Positions 45,505 through 53,786 of a DNA stretch of 64,000 nt are shown piece after piece. The position numbers were made by a program, and so were the translations under genes. The notes under the pieces are model-generated. The model did no database searches. It saw nothing but the letters and a program-made list of their open reading frames with translations, and was not told where the DNA came from. The DNA lies in assembly GCF_019456655.1 (NCBI RefSeq), contig NZ_CP080332.1, positions 3,100,001 to 3,164,000 of the forward strand, given 5' to 3'. Source of the stretch: Mycolicibacterium diernhoferi (GTDB taxonomy: Bacteria > Actinomycetota > Actinomycetes > Mycobacteriales > Mycobacteriaceae). Position 1 is the stretch's first letter, and the number at the start of each line of letters is the position of its first letter.

Positions 45505-46044
45505 GTGTTCCATCTGCGGTCGCGCGACCAGTCGATCGAGGCGACCCTCAAGCAGATCGAACACCGGGTGCTCGAGGAGCTCCATCTGCCCCTGTGGGCA
45601 CGTCGCGTGGCGTGGACCGCATCCGTGGTGTTGATCATGACCGGGATCACCGCATGGGTCGTAGGCGCGGGTTTACCGCTGGCCGCATCCGCGCTGGGCA
45701 CCGGCGCTGCGATCTCTTCGGTGGTCGCGCTGCGGCGACGCCGGTTCCGGTGGTGCGTCGCGGCGGCCTACCTGGCCGGGTTGTCGACGGTCGCCGGTGT
45801 CGGCGCGTTCTGGTGGTCACGTACCAGCTCGGCGGGCCCGGTCCTGGCGATCTCGACCGGTGCATCCGTCGTGGCCGCGGCGGCGCTCACGGCTGTGTGG
45901 GTCTCGGTGGCCATCACCCCGGTGAACGATTCGCACCCGGACATGCGGAAGCCCTCGAAACGAAGGTGGGGTGTCCGCGAGAGCGGCGACACCATCACCT
46001 GGCCGCCGCCGTCCGCGGGGCCGCGCCGTCCCGATCGGAAGTGA
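45505..46044 (+). CDS. Small membrane protein with four predicted helices
   Basis: A strong ribosome-binding site AGGAGG at 45491-45496 decides the start: GTG 45505 (VFHLRSRD) is 8 bases downstream, while the earlier GTG 45496 overlaps the site. The 179 residues contain four hydrophobic stretches (about 34-54, 55-72, 84-104, 114-138) followed by a polar C-terminal tail. I do not recognise the family. It follows the TrpB2 gene by about 60 bases. Confidence 0.65.
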   Translation: MFHLRSRDQSIEATLKQIEHRVLEELHLPLWARRVAWTASVVLIMTGITAWVVGAGLPLAASALGTGAAISSVVALRRRRFRWCVAAAYLAGLSTVAGVGAFWWSRTSSAGPVLAISTGASVVAAAALTAVWVSVAITPVNDSHPDMRKPSKRRWGVRESGDTITWPPPSAGPRRPDRK

Positions 46045-46099
46045 CGGTGTGGCGCACACGGGCGCAAGGACACTTAGGCGGGTTTCGCGACAAGGACAC

Positions 46100-46174
46100 C
46101 AGCGATTCATCGACGACTTTGTCCGTGCGTGGGTAACGGTCATGAACAATGACCACTTCGACGTGCACCCATGA
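46100..46174 (+). pseudogene. Catalase-peroxidase (katG) C-terminal remnant
   Basis: Twenty-four codons and a stop read RFIDDFVRAWVTVMNNDHFDVH. This is the conserved end of KatG, which is normally close to FVxDFVAAWxKVMNLDRFD followed by one or two residues. The frame upstream of 46100 does not continue as KatG, so only the last 3 percent of the gene remains. It sits 55 bases before the truncated LuxR regulator. Confidence 0.65.
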
Positions 46175-46229
46175 CCGTGGCGGGAATGCCGTTGTCCTGC
46201 AGGGAGGACTGTCCACCACCGATCGCGTG

Positions 46230-47471
46230 ATGACGCGATCGGTGGCCGAGGCGGCGCGTTCTGCCCCGGCGGCCCAAGAGCCGCCCCGGGCTGTTGACCT
46301 GCTTCTCGATGGCCTGGCCGTCCGATTGACCGACGGTTACGTTGCTGCCGCACCCCTGTTGGGGAGGGCTCTGCAGGAGTATCTGCGCGAGGATGAGGCA
46401 GGGCTGGCAGACCCGCGCTGGCATTACCTGACCCACCGCGTCTGCCTGGATCTGTTCGATCGCGCGGCGGGCAAGGTGCTGGTCGCGCGACAGATCGAAA
46501 CATTGCGTGCTGCAGGCGAATTGAATGTTCTCCCCGCGGCGCTGTATCAGTATGCCGGGTTGTGCATCACGGACGGACTCTTCAGCCAGGCCACGGGTTT
46601 GGTCGTGGAAGCCGAAGCGATCATGGCCGCGACGGGTGCGACACCGTTGGCATCCATCCGGCCCTACCTCGCCGCCTACCGCGGGCAGGAAGCGCTCTGT
46701 CGGACGCTGGTTCAGTCAGCGATTGACGAGGCCACCGTTCGTGGCCAGGGCGGCGAGGTGACGGTGGCTCTCGTTGCGAAGGCGATCCTGCACAACAGCC
46801 TTGGACAGTACGGCGAGGCACTGGAGGCATGCGCTGCGGCAGCGCAATTCGACGACACCGGATACTACGGCTACGTGCTGGTCGAGATGATCGAAGCGGC
46901 GACGCGCTGCGGGGAAGGGCAGATCGCAGCCGATGCACTGGCGCGTCTCACTCAACGTGCAGAGGCCAGCCGCACCGACACCGCCCTGGGTCTCGCCGCT
47001 CGATCTGCGGCACTGGTCGCCGGAGACGATCCCTCCGCGGAAGCCCACTATCAACTGGCAATAAGTTTGCTGGAGCACGGCTATGCCCTCTACGCGGTGC
47101 GCACACGACTTGTGTACGGGGAGTGGCTGCGCCGGGTTCGGCGACGCCGTGACGCCAGAGTTGAATTGCGGATAGCCTACGACTCCTTTGCTGCGATGGG
47201 GGTCGAGGGTTTCGCGGACCGGGCTCGCCGCGAGCTGACGGTCGCCGGTGAGACGGTCAACACCGGACCCGCCGGGCGAGCGGTGGAACTGACAGCGCAG
47301 GAAAGTCACATCGCCCAACTCGCCCGCAGCGGCCACACCACGTCTGAGATTGCCGGGCAGCTCTTCTTGAGCCCCCGCACCGTGGAGTGGCACTTGAGCA
47401 GAATTTTTGCCAAGCTCGGGATCGCCTCGCGCCGAGACCTGCGCAACGTGGATTTCGACAGCGCACCCTAG
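46230..47471 (+). CDS. LuxR-type regulator lacking its N-terminal ATPase domain
   Basis: The 413-residue sequence is the C-terminal half of a large LuxR regulator of the LAL type: a TPR-like helical region (about 15-340) and a terminal LuxR helix-turn-helix (about 352-408; LTAQESHIAQLARSGHTTSEIA, LSPRTVEWHLSRIFAKLGI). The P-loop ATPase domain of about 480 residues that normally precedes VAEAARSAPA is absent. Upstream bases are unrelated, and contain the katG remnant. Whether it is a fragment or a functional short form is unclear. It is upstream of the oxalate-decarboxylase operon and could control it. Confidence 0.7.
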   Translation: MTRSVAEAARSAPAAQEPPRAVDLLLDGLAVRLTDGYVAAAPLLGRALQEYLREDEAGLADPRWHYLTHRVCLDLFDRAAGKVLVARQIETLRAAGELNVLPAALYQYAGLCITDGLFSQATGLVVEAEAIMAATGATPLASIRPYLAAYRGQEALCRTLVQSAIDEATVRGQGGEVTVALVAKAILHNSLGQYGEALEACAAAAQFDDTGYYGYVLVEMIEAATRCGEGQIAADALARLTQRAEASRTDTALGLAARSAALVAGDDPSAEAHYQLAISLLEHGYALYAVRTRLVYGEWLRRVRRRRDARVELRIAYDSFAAMGVEGFADRARRELTVAGETVNTGPAGRAVELTAQESHIAQLARSGHTTSEIAGQLFLSPRTVEWHLSRIFAKLGIASRRDLRNVDFDSAP

Positions 47472-47619
47472 CGTCACGCGGATGGGCGGCAGCCGTCGAA
47501 CCCGCAATGCCCGCGTCGCGCTAACCCGTAGTTAGTACGGGCATTGGTCGATAGCTCTGGCCATGGCGGCCGGGCACGGCATATACCTACTGCAGAAATG
47601 CCTTTCAGAGGACGCACAC

Positions 47620-48078
47620 ATGCCGGAGACGCACGCCCCACTCCCACCGTTCACCTACGCAACGGCCATCATCAAAGTCCAGGCCGCCGAGGACGCCTGG
47701 AACTCCCGTGATGCCCACCGGGTGAGCCTCGCGTACACCGAGGACAGCCAATGGCGAGACCGCGACAACTTCATCACCGGCCGCGACGCGATCATCGACT
47801 TCCTCAGCGAGAAATGGAAGCGCGAACACGAGTATGCATTGCGCAAGAGCCTCTGGTCCTTCACCGACGACCACATCGCGGTCCGGTTTCAATACGAATG
47901 GCACGCTACATCCGGCCAGTGGTACCGCAGCTATGGAAACGAGTTGTGGGAATTCAGCGACTCCGGCCTGATGCGGCGACGTGAGGCCAGCATCAACGAC
48001 ATCGAGATCGACGAAACCGATCGGCGCTACTTCGGCCCACGAGACCCCCATACGCATCTCGAACTCGCGCTGCGCTAA
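47620..48078 (+). CDS. NTF2-like protein, DUF1348 family
   Basis: This 152-residue paralogue of the protein at 41350 shares [31 protein letters not shown] and [10 protein letters not shown] at matching positions. It is the first gene of a likely operon with the bicupin, SDR and hydrolase genes: 45 bases to the bicupin start. NTF2-like proteins often bind or modify small ligands, and this one may handle the pathway intermediate. The function is unknown. Confidence 0.83.
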   Translation: MPETHAPLPPFTYATAIIKVQAAEDAWNSRDAHRVSLAYTEDSQWRDRDNFITGRDAIIDFLSEKWKREHEYALRKSLWSFTDDHIAVRFQYEWHATSGQWYRSYGNELWEFSDSGLMRRREASINDIEIDETDRRYFGPRDPHTHLELALR

Positions 48079-48123
48079 CTGCGAGTGAGTCAAGGCCCAC
48101 CGATGAGAAGAAGGGAGCCCAGC

Positions 48124-49293
48124 ATGACCGACACCGATATCAACACCCACAATGCAGTACCCACCATCGACGGCGACGAAGGCGCAACCGTTCTGGGCCC
48201 AGACAACGTGGCCATCGGCGTACAGAACCCCGGCGCCCCAAGCACCGACTCCGGCAGCCTGCCCAACCTCAAGTGGTCGTTCGCCGCCTCGCACAACCGG
48301 CTCCTCAACGGAGGCTGGGCACGAGAGGCGACAGTCCGCGAATTGCCGGTGGCCACCACCCTGGCCGGGGTCAACATGCGACTCACGGCGGGCGCGTATC
48401 GGGAACTTCACTGGCACCGGGAAGCAGAGTGGGCTTTCATGTTGGCCGGCAGCGCGCGCATCGCCGCCATCGACCCAGACGGCCGCAACTTCATCGACGA
48501 CGTTCACCGCGGCGACCTGTGGAACTTCCGCGCCGGTTTCCCGCACTCGATCCAGGCACTGGAGGATTGCGAGTTCCTGCTCGTCTTCGACGACGGGAAC
48601 TTCTCGGAGAACGAAACCTTCCTGGTCACGGATTGGTTCGCGCATACCCCCAAACACATCCTGGCCAAGAACTTCGCCGTGCCCGAATCCTCGTTCGCCA
48701 ACATCCCCACCGCCGGCGAGATCGAGCACAGCCGCTACATCTTTCCCGGTGAGGTGCCCGGCGCCCTCGTCGATGACATCGCCGCCGCACAGTCCCCGGT
48801 CGGCACGGCCGAACGGATGAGCCACCGCATGCTCGCCCAGGACCCCGTCGAAGTCCCCGGGGGCAGCGTGCGCATCACCGACTCACGCAACTTCCCGTCC
48901 GCATCGACGATCGCCGCCGCCTACGTCGAATTGGCCCCCGGCGCGGTTCGCGAGATGCACTGGCATCCCGCCCACGACGAGTGGCAGTACTGGATCTCCG
49001 GGCACGCCCGTATGTGTGTATTCGGATCCAGCGGCAAGGCGAGAACCTTCGATTACTACCCCGGTGACGTCGGCTACGTGCCCAGCGCGATGGGCCACTA
49101 CTTCGAGAACGTCGGCGATGACCCAGTGGTGATGCTGGAACTGTTCCGCAGCGACCGCTTCACCGACGTGTCGGCCAACCAGTGGCTGGGGCTGACTCCG
49201 CAGGAGGTCGTCGCCGCCACGCTGAATCTCGATCGCAGGACCGTGGACGCCTTCCGCACCGATAAGCCACTCATCATGCCGAGCGAGAAGTAG
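48124..49293 (+). CDS. oxdC: Bicupin oxalate decarboxylase
   Basis: Oxalate decarboxylase converts oxalate to formate and CO2 with Mn(II). ATG 48124 follows a GAAGAAGGGAG site. In the 389 residues the first cupin has metal ligands H96, H98, E102 and H141 (ELHWHREAEW, FPHSI). The second has H279, H281, E286 and H325 (EMHWHPAHDEWQYW, GHYF). The lid that decides decarboxylase over oxidase activity is SENE at 161-164 with Glu162 at the same number as in Bacillus OxdC. No signal peptide is visible, so the enzyme should be cytoplasmic. It sits in a four-gene operon. Confidence 0.9.
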   Translation: MTDTDINTHNAVPTIDGDEGATVLGPDNVAIGVQNPGAPSTDSGSLPNLKWSFAASHNRLLNGGWAREATVRELPVATTLAGVNMRLTAGAYRELHWHREAEWAFMLAGSARIAAIDPDGRNFIDDVHRGDLWNFRAGFPHSIQALEDCEFLLVFDDGNFSENETFLVTDWFAHTPKHILAKNFAVPESSFANIPTAGEIEHSRYIFPGEVPGALVDDIAAAQSPVGTAERMSHRMLAQDPVEVPGGSVRITDSRNFPSASTIAAAYVELAPGAVREMHWHPAHDEWQYWISGHARMCVFGSSGKARTFDYYPGDVGYVPSAMGHYFENVGDDPVVMLELFRSDRFTDVSANQWLGLTPQEVVAATLNLDRRTVDAFRTDKPLIMPSEK

Positions 49294-49301
49294 GGGAGTC
49301 C

Positions 49302-50009
49302 ATGAAGATTGAAGGTTCAGTGGCATTGGTGACCGGTGCTAGCCGCGGGCTGGGCCGTCACTTCGTCGAGCAATTGCTCTCTCGGGGCGCGGCGAAGGTC
49401 TACGCCGCGGCGCGCCACCCCGATGGGATCACCCTCGACGGCGTCATTCCGCTGCGCATCGACCTCACCGACCAGGCGAGCATCGATGCCGCCGCCGAAG
49501 CAGCCGGTGATATCACGTTGCTCGTCAACAACGCCGGGGTCTTCACACCCGGCGGGGTCTTGTCGGCGCCGATGGCCGACATCCGCGCGGACATGGACAC
49601 GAACTACTACGGAACCCTGGCGGTAACCCGTGCCTTCGCACCGCACCTGATCGCCAACGCACCCGCAGCCATCCTGAACGTGCTGTCGGTGTTGGCCTGG
49701 TTGCACCCCAGTGGCTTCGGTGCATACGCAGCGGCCAAGGCTGCCGTCTGGGCCCAAACCGACGTCGTACGAGAGGAACTGGCAAGCCACGGTGTCGACG
49801 TCACCGCACTGCATGTTGGATTCATGGACACCGACATGACGGCCAACATCGATGCACCCAAGGAGGATCCGGGAGTCGTCGCCGCCCTCGCCCTCGACGG
49901 TGTCGAACACCGTCTCACCGAGGTGCTCGCCGATGAGCGCTCCCGAGACGTCAAGTCCCAGCTGTCCCTGGACCGCGGCGCTGTCACCTCGACAGCGCCG
50001 GCGCCCTGA
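49302..50009 (+). CDS. SDR-family oxidoreductase
   Basis: This 235-residue short-chain dehydrogenase has TGASRGLG near residue 11, NNAG near 75, SVLAWLHPSGFGAYAAAKAA with the catalytic Tyr/Lys pair, and HVGFMDTDM near 171. Its start lies 8 bases after the oxdC stop behind an AGGGGAG site, so the operon is tight. It resembles the SDR at 28039 in length and motif order. In this context it may act on an aldehyde or alcohol related to the oxalate pathway, but this is inference. Confidence 0.87.
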   Translation: MKIEGSVALVTGASRGLGRHFVEQLLSRGAAKVYAAARHPDGITLDGVIPLRIDLTDQASIDAAAEAAGDITLLVNNAGVFTPGGVLSAPMADIRADMDTNYYGTLAVTRAFAPHLIANAPAAILNVLSVLAWLHPSGFGAYAAAKAAVWAQTDVVREELASHGVDVTALHVGFMDTDMTANIDAPKEDPGVVAALALDGVEHRLTEVLADERSRDVKSQLSLDRGAVTSTAPAP

Positions 50010-50075
50010 CCGGCACGAGAGCCCGAGCGAACAGCAATCAACCACGAACGCATATCCCAAGAAAGGTTGCCAGAC

Positions 50076-50942
50076 ATGGCCGTCGACAGCTATACGACCA
50101 CGCCGACTCGCTTCACCGAAGTCGAGGGTTCGCGGTACGCCTACCGCGAGGTTGGCGACGAAGGACTACCTCCATTGGTTGCACTCAACCACTTCAGGGG
50201 GACCCTCGACACCTGGGATCCGACATTGATCGACGGGTTGGCCAAGACCCGCCGCGTGATCGCCATTGACAACGCCGGCGTATCCCGGTCCGAGGGCACC
50301 ACGCCCAACAATGTTGCCGACATGGCCCGCGACGCCGCTGCCGTGATCAGGGCACTCGGACTCGAAACGATCGATCTCCTCGGCTTCTCCCTGGGCGGTT
50401 TCGTCGCACAGCAACTGGTGCTCGACAACCCAGAGTTGGTTCGTTACCTGATTCTGGTCGGGACCGGCCCCGAGGGCGGCCGCGACTTCGCACGGTTCAC
50501 TCCGGGGGTGCAGGAAGTCGGCATGCGCCCACATCCCGTGCCCGAAGACCTGGTGTATCTCTTCTTCGCCCACACCGATCACAGCCGAAGCTTGGGCAAG
50601 GCCTACCTCGAACGGCTGGTCCGCCGCACCACCGACAACGAGCCGGAGGTCAGCGCACACACCACCAGTGCCCAGCTGGAGGCTATCGGCGCGTGGGGGA
50701 CTCCACCCGATGAAGCTCAAGACCGATACGCAAAGCTAGCCGGCATACGGCAGCCGACCCTCGTGGTGAACGGAATCGAAGATCGGCTAGTCCCCACCAT
50801 CAACTCCTATACGTTGGCCCGGTATATCCCGAATGCGCAACTGATCCTTTACCCCGATGCCGGGCACGGCTCTCAGTTCCAATACCCCGAACGCTTCGTG
50901 GCCGATGTGAACACGTTCTTCAACCAGGTAGCACTGACCTAG
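50076..50942 (+). CDS. Alpha/beta-hydrolase
   Basis: The 288-residue hydrolase from ATG 50076 (GAAAGG site 9 bases upstream) has a short N-terminal strand pair, the HFRGTLDTW oxyanion region near residue 40, and the nucleophile elbow GFSLGGFVAQ (Ser about 107). The Asp turn NGIEDRLVP is near 236, and the His is in DAGHGSQFQ near 263. It is typical of small esterases, lactonases or C-C hydrolases. It ends the operon of NTF2-like protein, oxalate decarboxylase and SDR, with 66 bases after the SDR. Confidence 0.85.
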   Translation: MAVDSYTTTPTRFTEVEGSRYAYREVGDEGLPPLVALNHFRGTLDTWDPTLIDGLAKTRRVIAIDNAGVSRSEGTTPNNVADMARDAAAVIRALGLETIDLLGFSLGGFVAQQLVLDNPELVRYLILVGTGPEGGRDFARFTPGVQEVGMRPHPVPEDLVYLFFAHTDHSRSLGKAYLERLVRRTTDNEPEVSAHTTSAQLEAIGAWGTPPDEAQDRYAKLAGIRQPTLVVNGIEDRLVPTINSYTLARYIPNAQLILYPDAGHGSQFQYPERFVADVNTFFNQVALT

Positions 50943-51951
50943 GAGCGTCTCACACCCCGCCTGCGCGCCGAGGTGGCTGGACGGGGAAGTTGATCCCGGC
51001 GCTGTGCGTGCTCCACGACGACCCAATCAACAGATATCCGAAACCCGCTTCCTCCGGTACGGCGTTGTCGAAAGCCAATGTGGCGCTGCGCAGTTGGGGC
51101 AACGCCCATGTATCTCAATTCGTCACAGTGACGTTTCGTAATCGCGACACTGGGCAGGGCGGAGGTCGCACCGGGGGATGCCCGTGCCACGCGCAACCGT
51201 GACCCACCAACACATGCGACAGAAACAACTCGGCACCGAAGGGAATCGCCAAGCCGTCAGATCGCGGCCAGGAATGAGCGACTGCACGGCCCGCCGCGAA
51301 TGCGGCACCGATTGCAGTCCGGCGCACGGTATCAACGGGAAACTCGGCGCCGGCACCCAGCAACGCGCAGACACCGTTGCAGGACAGAGCAATTAGATCC
51401 AGCGACGCAGATACAATTTGTCACTGTGACGTATTGAGCCGGCGGCGCCCGTCGCCGAGAGGCGGGACAGAAGGCGTCAGCCAGCGGCACATCCCGCCGG
51501 ATCATGGTGACGACCCGGTCGCCAGGCCGGCCTAACCGGCCGCAGCCGGCTCGGGCGACGGTCCGGCGCGGGCGACGATGATGGCCACACCTGAGCCAGC
51601 CGGGCGGGCGACTGGGCGCAATCCGGAGAGGACTGAGACCCGGCCAGGAACGGCGCGGACAGACCACAGATCTGCGGCACACCTGCACAAACAGGTAGGC
51701 ACAGGCCTACGCGGACCGTTCGCCCACGTCAGGTTTGTGCCGATAATCTACATTATGTCAACTAAAGTACCTCATATCGCATAGCGCCAGCCGCGATGAA
51801 CATCGTCCGTGTCCCCGTCTCTTTACATCTGGCGGTTCTTCGCAGAAAAGCTGGCGGACTTCGAATGTTGGCCGCGCCGCTCATTGAATCCGGCGGCCCC
51901 TTCAGTCAACCGCCAGCGACATTGAGACTGGACACAGATGCTGGCCCTGGC
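50943..51951. other. 1-kb stretch without a recognised gene
   Basis: No reading frame here has a recognisable family, and composition becomes more AT-rich towards 51740-51790. A pair of 19-base inverted repeats lies at 51114-51132 and 51420-51438. Several short open frames exist, but none has both a good start and a credible protein pattern. It probably contains remnants of a mobile or insertion event. Confidence 0.5.
51114..51438. repeat. Inverted repeat pair, 18 of 19 bases, 325 bp apart end to end
   Basis: CTCAATTCGTCACAGTGAC at 51114-51132 is matched in reverse complement at 51420-51438 with one mismatch. Each copy also contains a CGTCAC-A-GTGACG-type palindrome (13 bases at the left copy). 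The CTCAAT ends face outward, like terminal inverted repeats. The interior encodes nothing recognised and no target duplication is seen. Confidence 0.7.
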
Positions 51952-52374
51952 TCAGCTCAACAAGGTGCGACGCCGAAGGGCCGATGCGGCCTGCCGCGTC
52001 GCCTCGGTCAGCGGCTCGGGCAGATTATCGAGGTCGAACCACCGCATCGCCGACAACGCCTGCGGTTCGAGAACGGAGGGTGTGCCGTCATAGCGCTCGA
52101 TGAGATAGACCGGAGCAACCCAGTGTTGGCCAGCCTGACGATCGATCTGGTCGACGACGCATAGGAGCAGGCTCGGTTCGATGGAGATGCCGAGTTCTTC
52201 ACGGATCTCGCGCGTCACCGCGGCCGCCACGGACTCAAACGGGTCGACCTTCCCTCCCGGGAGGCCCCAGCAACCCGCCTCCGGATTGCGCCTGCGGCGG
52301 ACAAGCAGCAGGTTACCGTCCTGGATGATCGCTGCACCACATCCGACGCGTGGGCCAGAGCCATCAGCGTTCAT
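51952..52374 (-). CDS. Nudix hydrolase
   Basis: This 140-residue protein has a complete Nudix box, [24 protein letters not shown] (G-x5-E-x7-REUXEEXGU), at about residues 40-63. The first strand [14 protein letters not shown] and a C-terminal [12 protein letters not shown] segment are also present. It hydrolyses a nucleoside diphosphate-linked compound; the substrate is unknown. The start overlaps the stop region of the LOG gene by 11 bases, so translation is coupled. The GC content is lower than in the surrounding core genes. Confidence 0.9.
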   Translation of the reverse strand: MNADGSGPRVGCGAAIIQDGNLLLVRRRRNPEAGCWGLPGGKVDPFESVAAAVTREIREELGISIEPSLLLCVVDQIDRQAGQHWVAPVYLIERYDGTPSVLEPQALSAMRWFDLDNLPEPLTEATRQAASALRRRTLLS

Positions 52375-52945
52375 CGCGACTGATCCACTTCGTCTCCGTT
52401 GAAACTTGGTGGGTGAGTAATCCGTTCAGCAAGTCGGTGGGTGAATCCGACGAGAGAAGCATCTGTCGATGCACGGGCTTCAAGAAACTCTCGTCGACAA
52501 CATGGTCTAGGAAGGCCAGCAATCCGTCGTAGAAGTCGAGGGTGTTGAGCAGCCCGCACGGTTTTGCGTGCGCGCCAAGCTGAGTCCACGTCCACACTTC
52601 GAAAATCTCTTCGAGAGTGCCGATTCCTCCGGGCAGGGCAATGAAAGCATCGGACAGCTCAGCCATCAACGCCTTGCGCTCATGCATGGAATCGACAATC
52701 CGCAGATCCTGTAGACCGGTATGCGCGACTTCGCGTTCAACAAGGGCCCGTGGGATCACCCCGATAACCTCGCCGCCAGCGGCCAAAGCCGAATCTGCAA
52801 CTGCTCCCATGAGTCCGACGGCGGCTCCCCCGTAAACCAGACCGATCTGACGCTCAGCCAGTAGTGCGCCCAGTTCCACTGCCGATGTGCGATATTGGTC
52901 ATGGCGACCCAAATTCGACCCGGAGAAAACACAGATCCGATTCAT
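52364..52945 (-). CDS. LOG-family protein (cytokinin-type nucleoside 5'-monophosphate phosphoribohydrolase)
   Basis: Start 52945 ([11 protein letters not shown]) gives 193 residues with the Rossmann-like LOG fold. The [20 protein letters not shown] motif is near residue 36 and the catalytic PGGIGTLEE motif near 104. LOG proteins release free base from cytokinin nucleotides; in actinobacteria they may also act in purine scavenging. The upstream frame extension to 53011 is rejected because the family begins at MNRICVF. It is the first gene of a pair with the Nudix hydrolase. Confidence 0.9.
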   Translation of the reverse strand: MNRICVFSGSNLGRHDQYRTSAVELGALLAERQIGLVYGGAAVGLMGAVADSALAAGGEVIGVIPRALVEREVAHTGLQDLRIVDSMHERKALMAELSDAFIALPGGIGTLEEIFEVWTWTQLGAHAKPCGLLNTLDFYDGLLAFLDHVVDESFLKPVHRQMLLSSDSPTDLLNGLLTHQVSTETKWISRDER

Positions 52946-53011
52946 GAATGAATCCTTACATGAGTTGCTCGGCCGATGTTCCTTGGGGGATGCTGAGCGG
53001 GACCTGACCAC

Positions 53012-53786
53012 CCTCCGATTTCGCTGCGTTGTCGGCGCAATATCGGCGCACCTACGCCCTGGCCATGCCCACAGCCCAACGCTGACGGCCGCGTTGCTGC
53101 GCGGTTAGTCTCCGGCGGCGCAGATGGTGTGTGATTCCTAGATGCGAGTGTTCCTGTCGCAGAAGCATTCTGCCTGCATCTGCAGTTTGAGCATCAGCGA
53201 CTTCGATTTCGCGGCTGTCCAGCACTGCTTTCATATGAAAGATCACCAACCCGTTTAATTCTCAACGTGTTTCACGTCGCGCGACTGACTCCGCCTTTCG
53301 TTTCTTCGAGCTCCGTCTAGGCCGAGTGCGGGCGCGTCCGCAGGTGCGCCCACCCTGATGGCCTGCAGCATCAAATGAATCTGAATCACACAAACCCGAC
53401 TCTAGAACCGGGTGGACTCAGAAACGGGGACTCGCCACGACGCCCAACCCAAGACCTCATCGAATAACTGGCGCCGGGGCGCTCGACGCCAGCAAGAGGT
53501 GGCCTGCCCTACCGCCACTCCCCTACACGCCGTCAGCAGCAAACCCCGCCCACTCGGCCCGACGCGTGACGCAGGGACATCGAGGTGTGCTGGCGCGCCA
53601 TTAAACTACTGCACATTGCATCAGATGAATCATGGCTCGCTCTCTTGCCGGACACCGCTCCTCCCATCGTTTTCGGCTGCGCTGCACAGCTTCGGCCCCC
53701 GGGACAGCGGTACGGACTCGTGTCGGCTGCCGCCCTGGTCAGCCGGCCGGGTCCCCACGAAGCTGGCCTAGATCGCGCTACTGTGG
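53012..53786. other. 775-bp stretch without a recognised gene
   Basis: No convincing gene is present before the glycosidase start at 53787. A perfect 14-base palindrome CTTTCATATGAAAG lies at 53228-53241. Short frames on both strands look like shadows. The 5' end is near the LOG gene start, and the promoters of LOG and GH79 should lie here. Confidence 0.4.

Noticed and set aside
51115..51392. Small minus-strand genes inside the inverted repeat segment
   Set aside because: Two overlapping frames exist but neither has a ribosome-binding site or a recognisable pattern.
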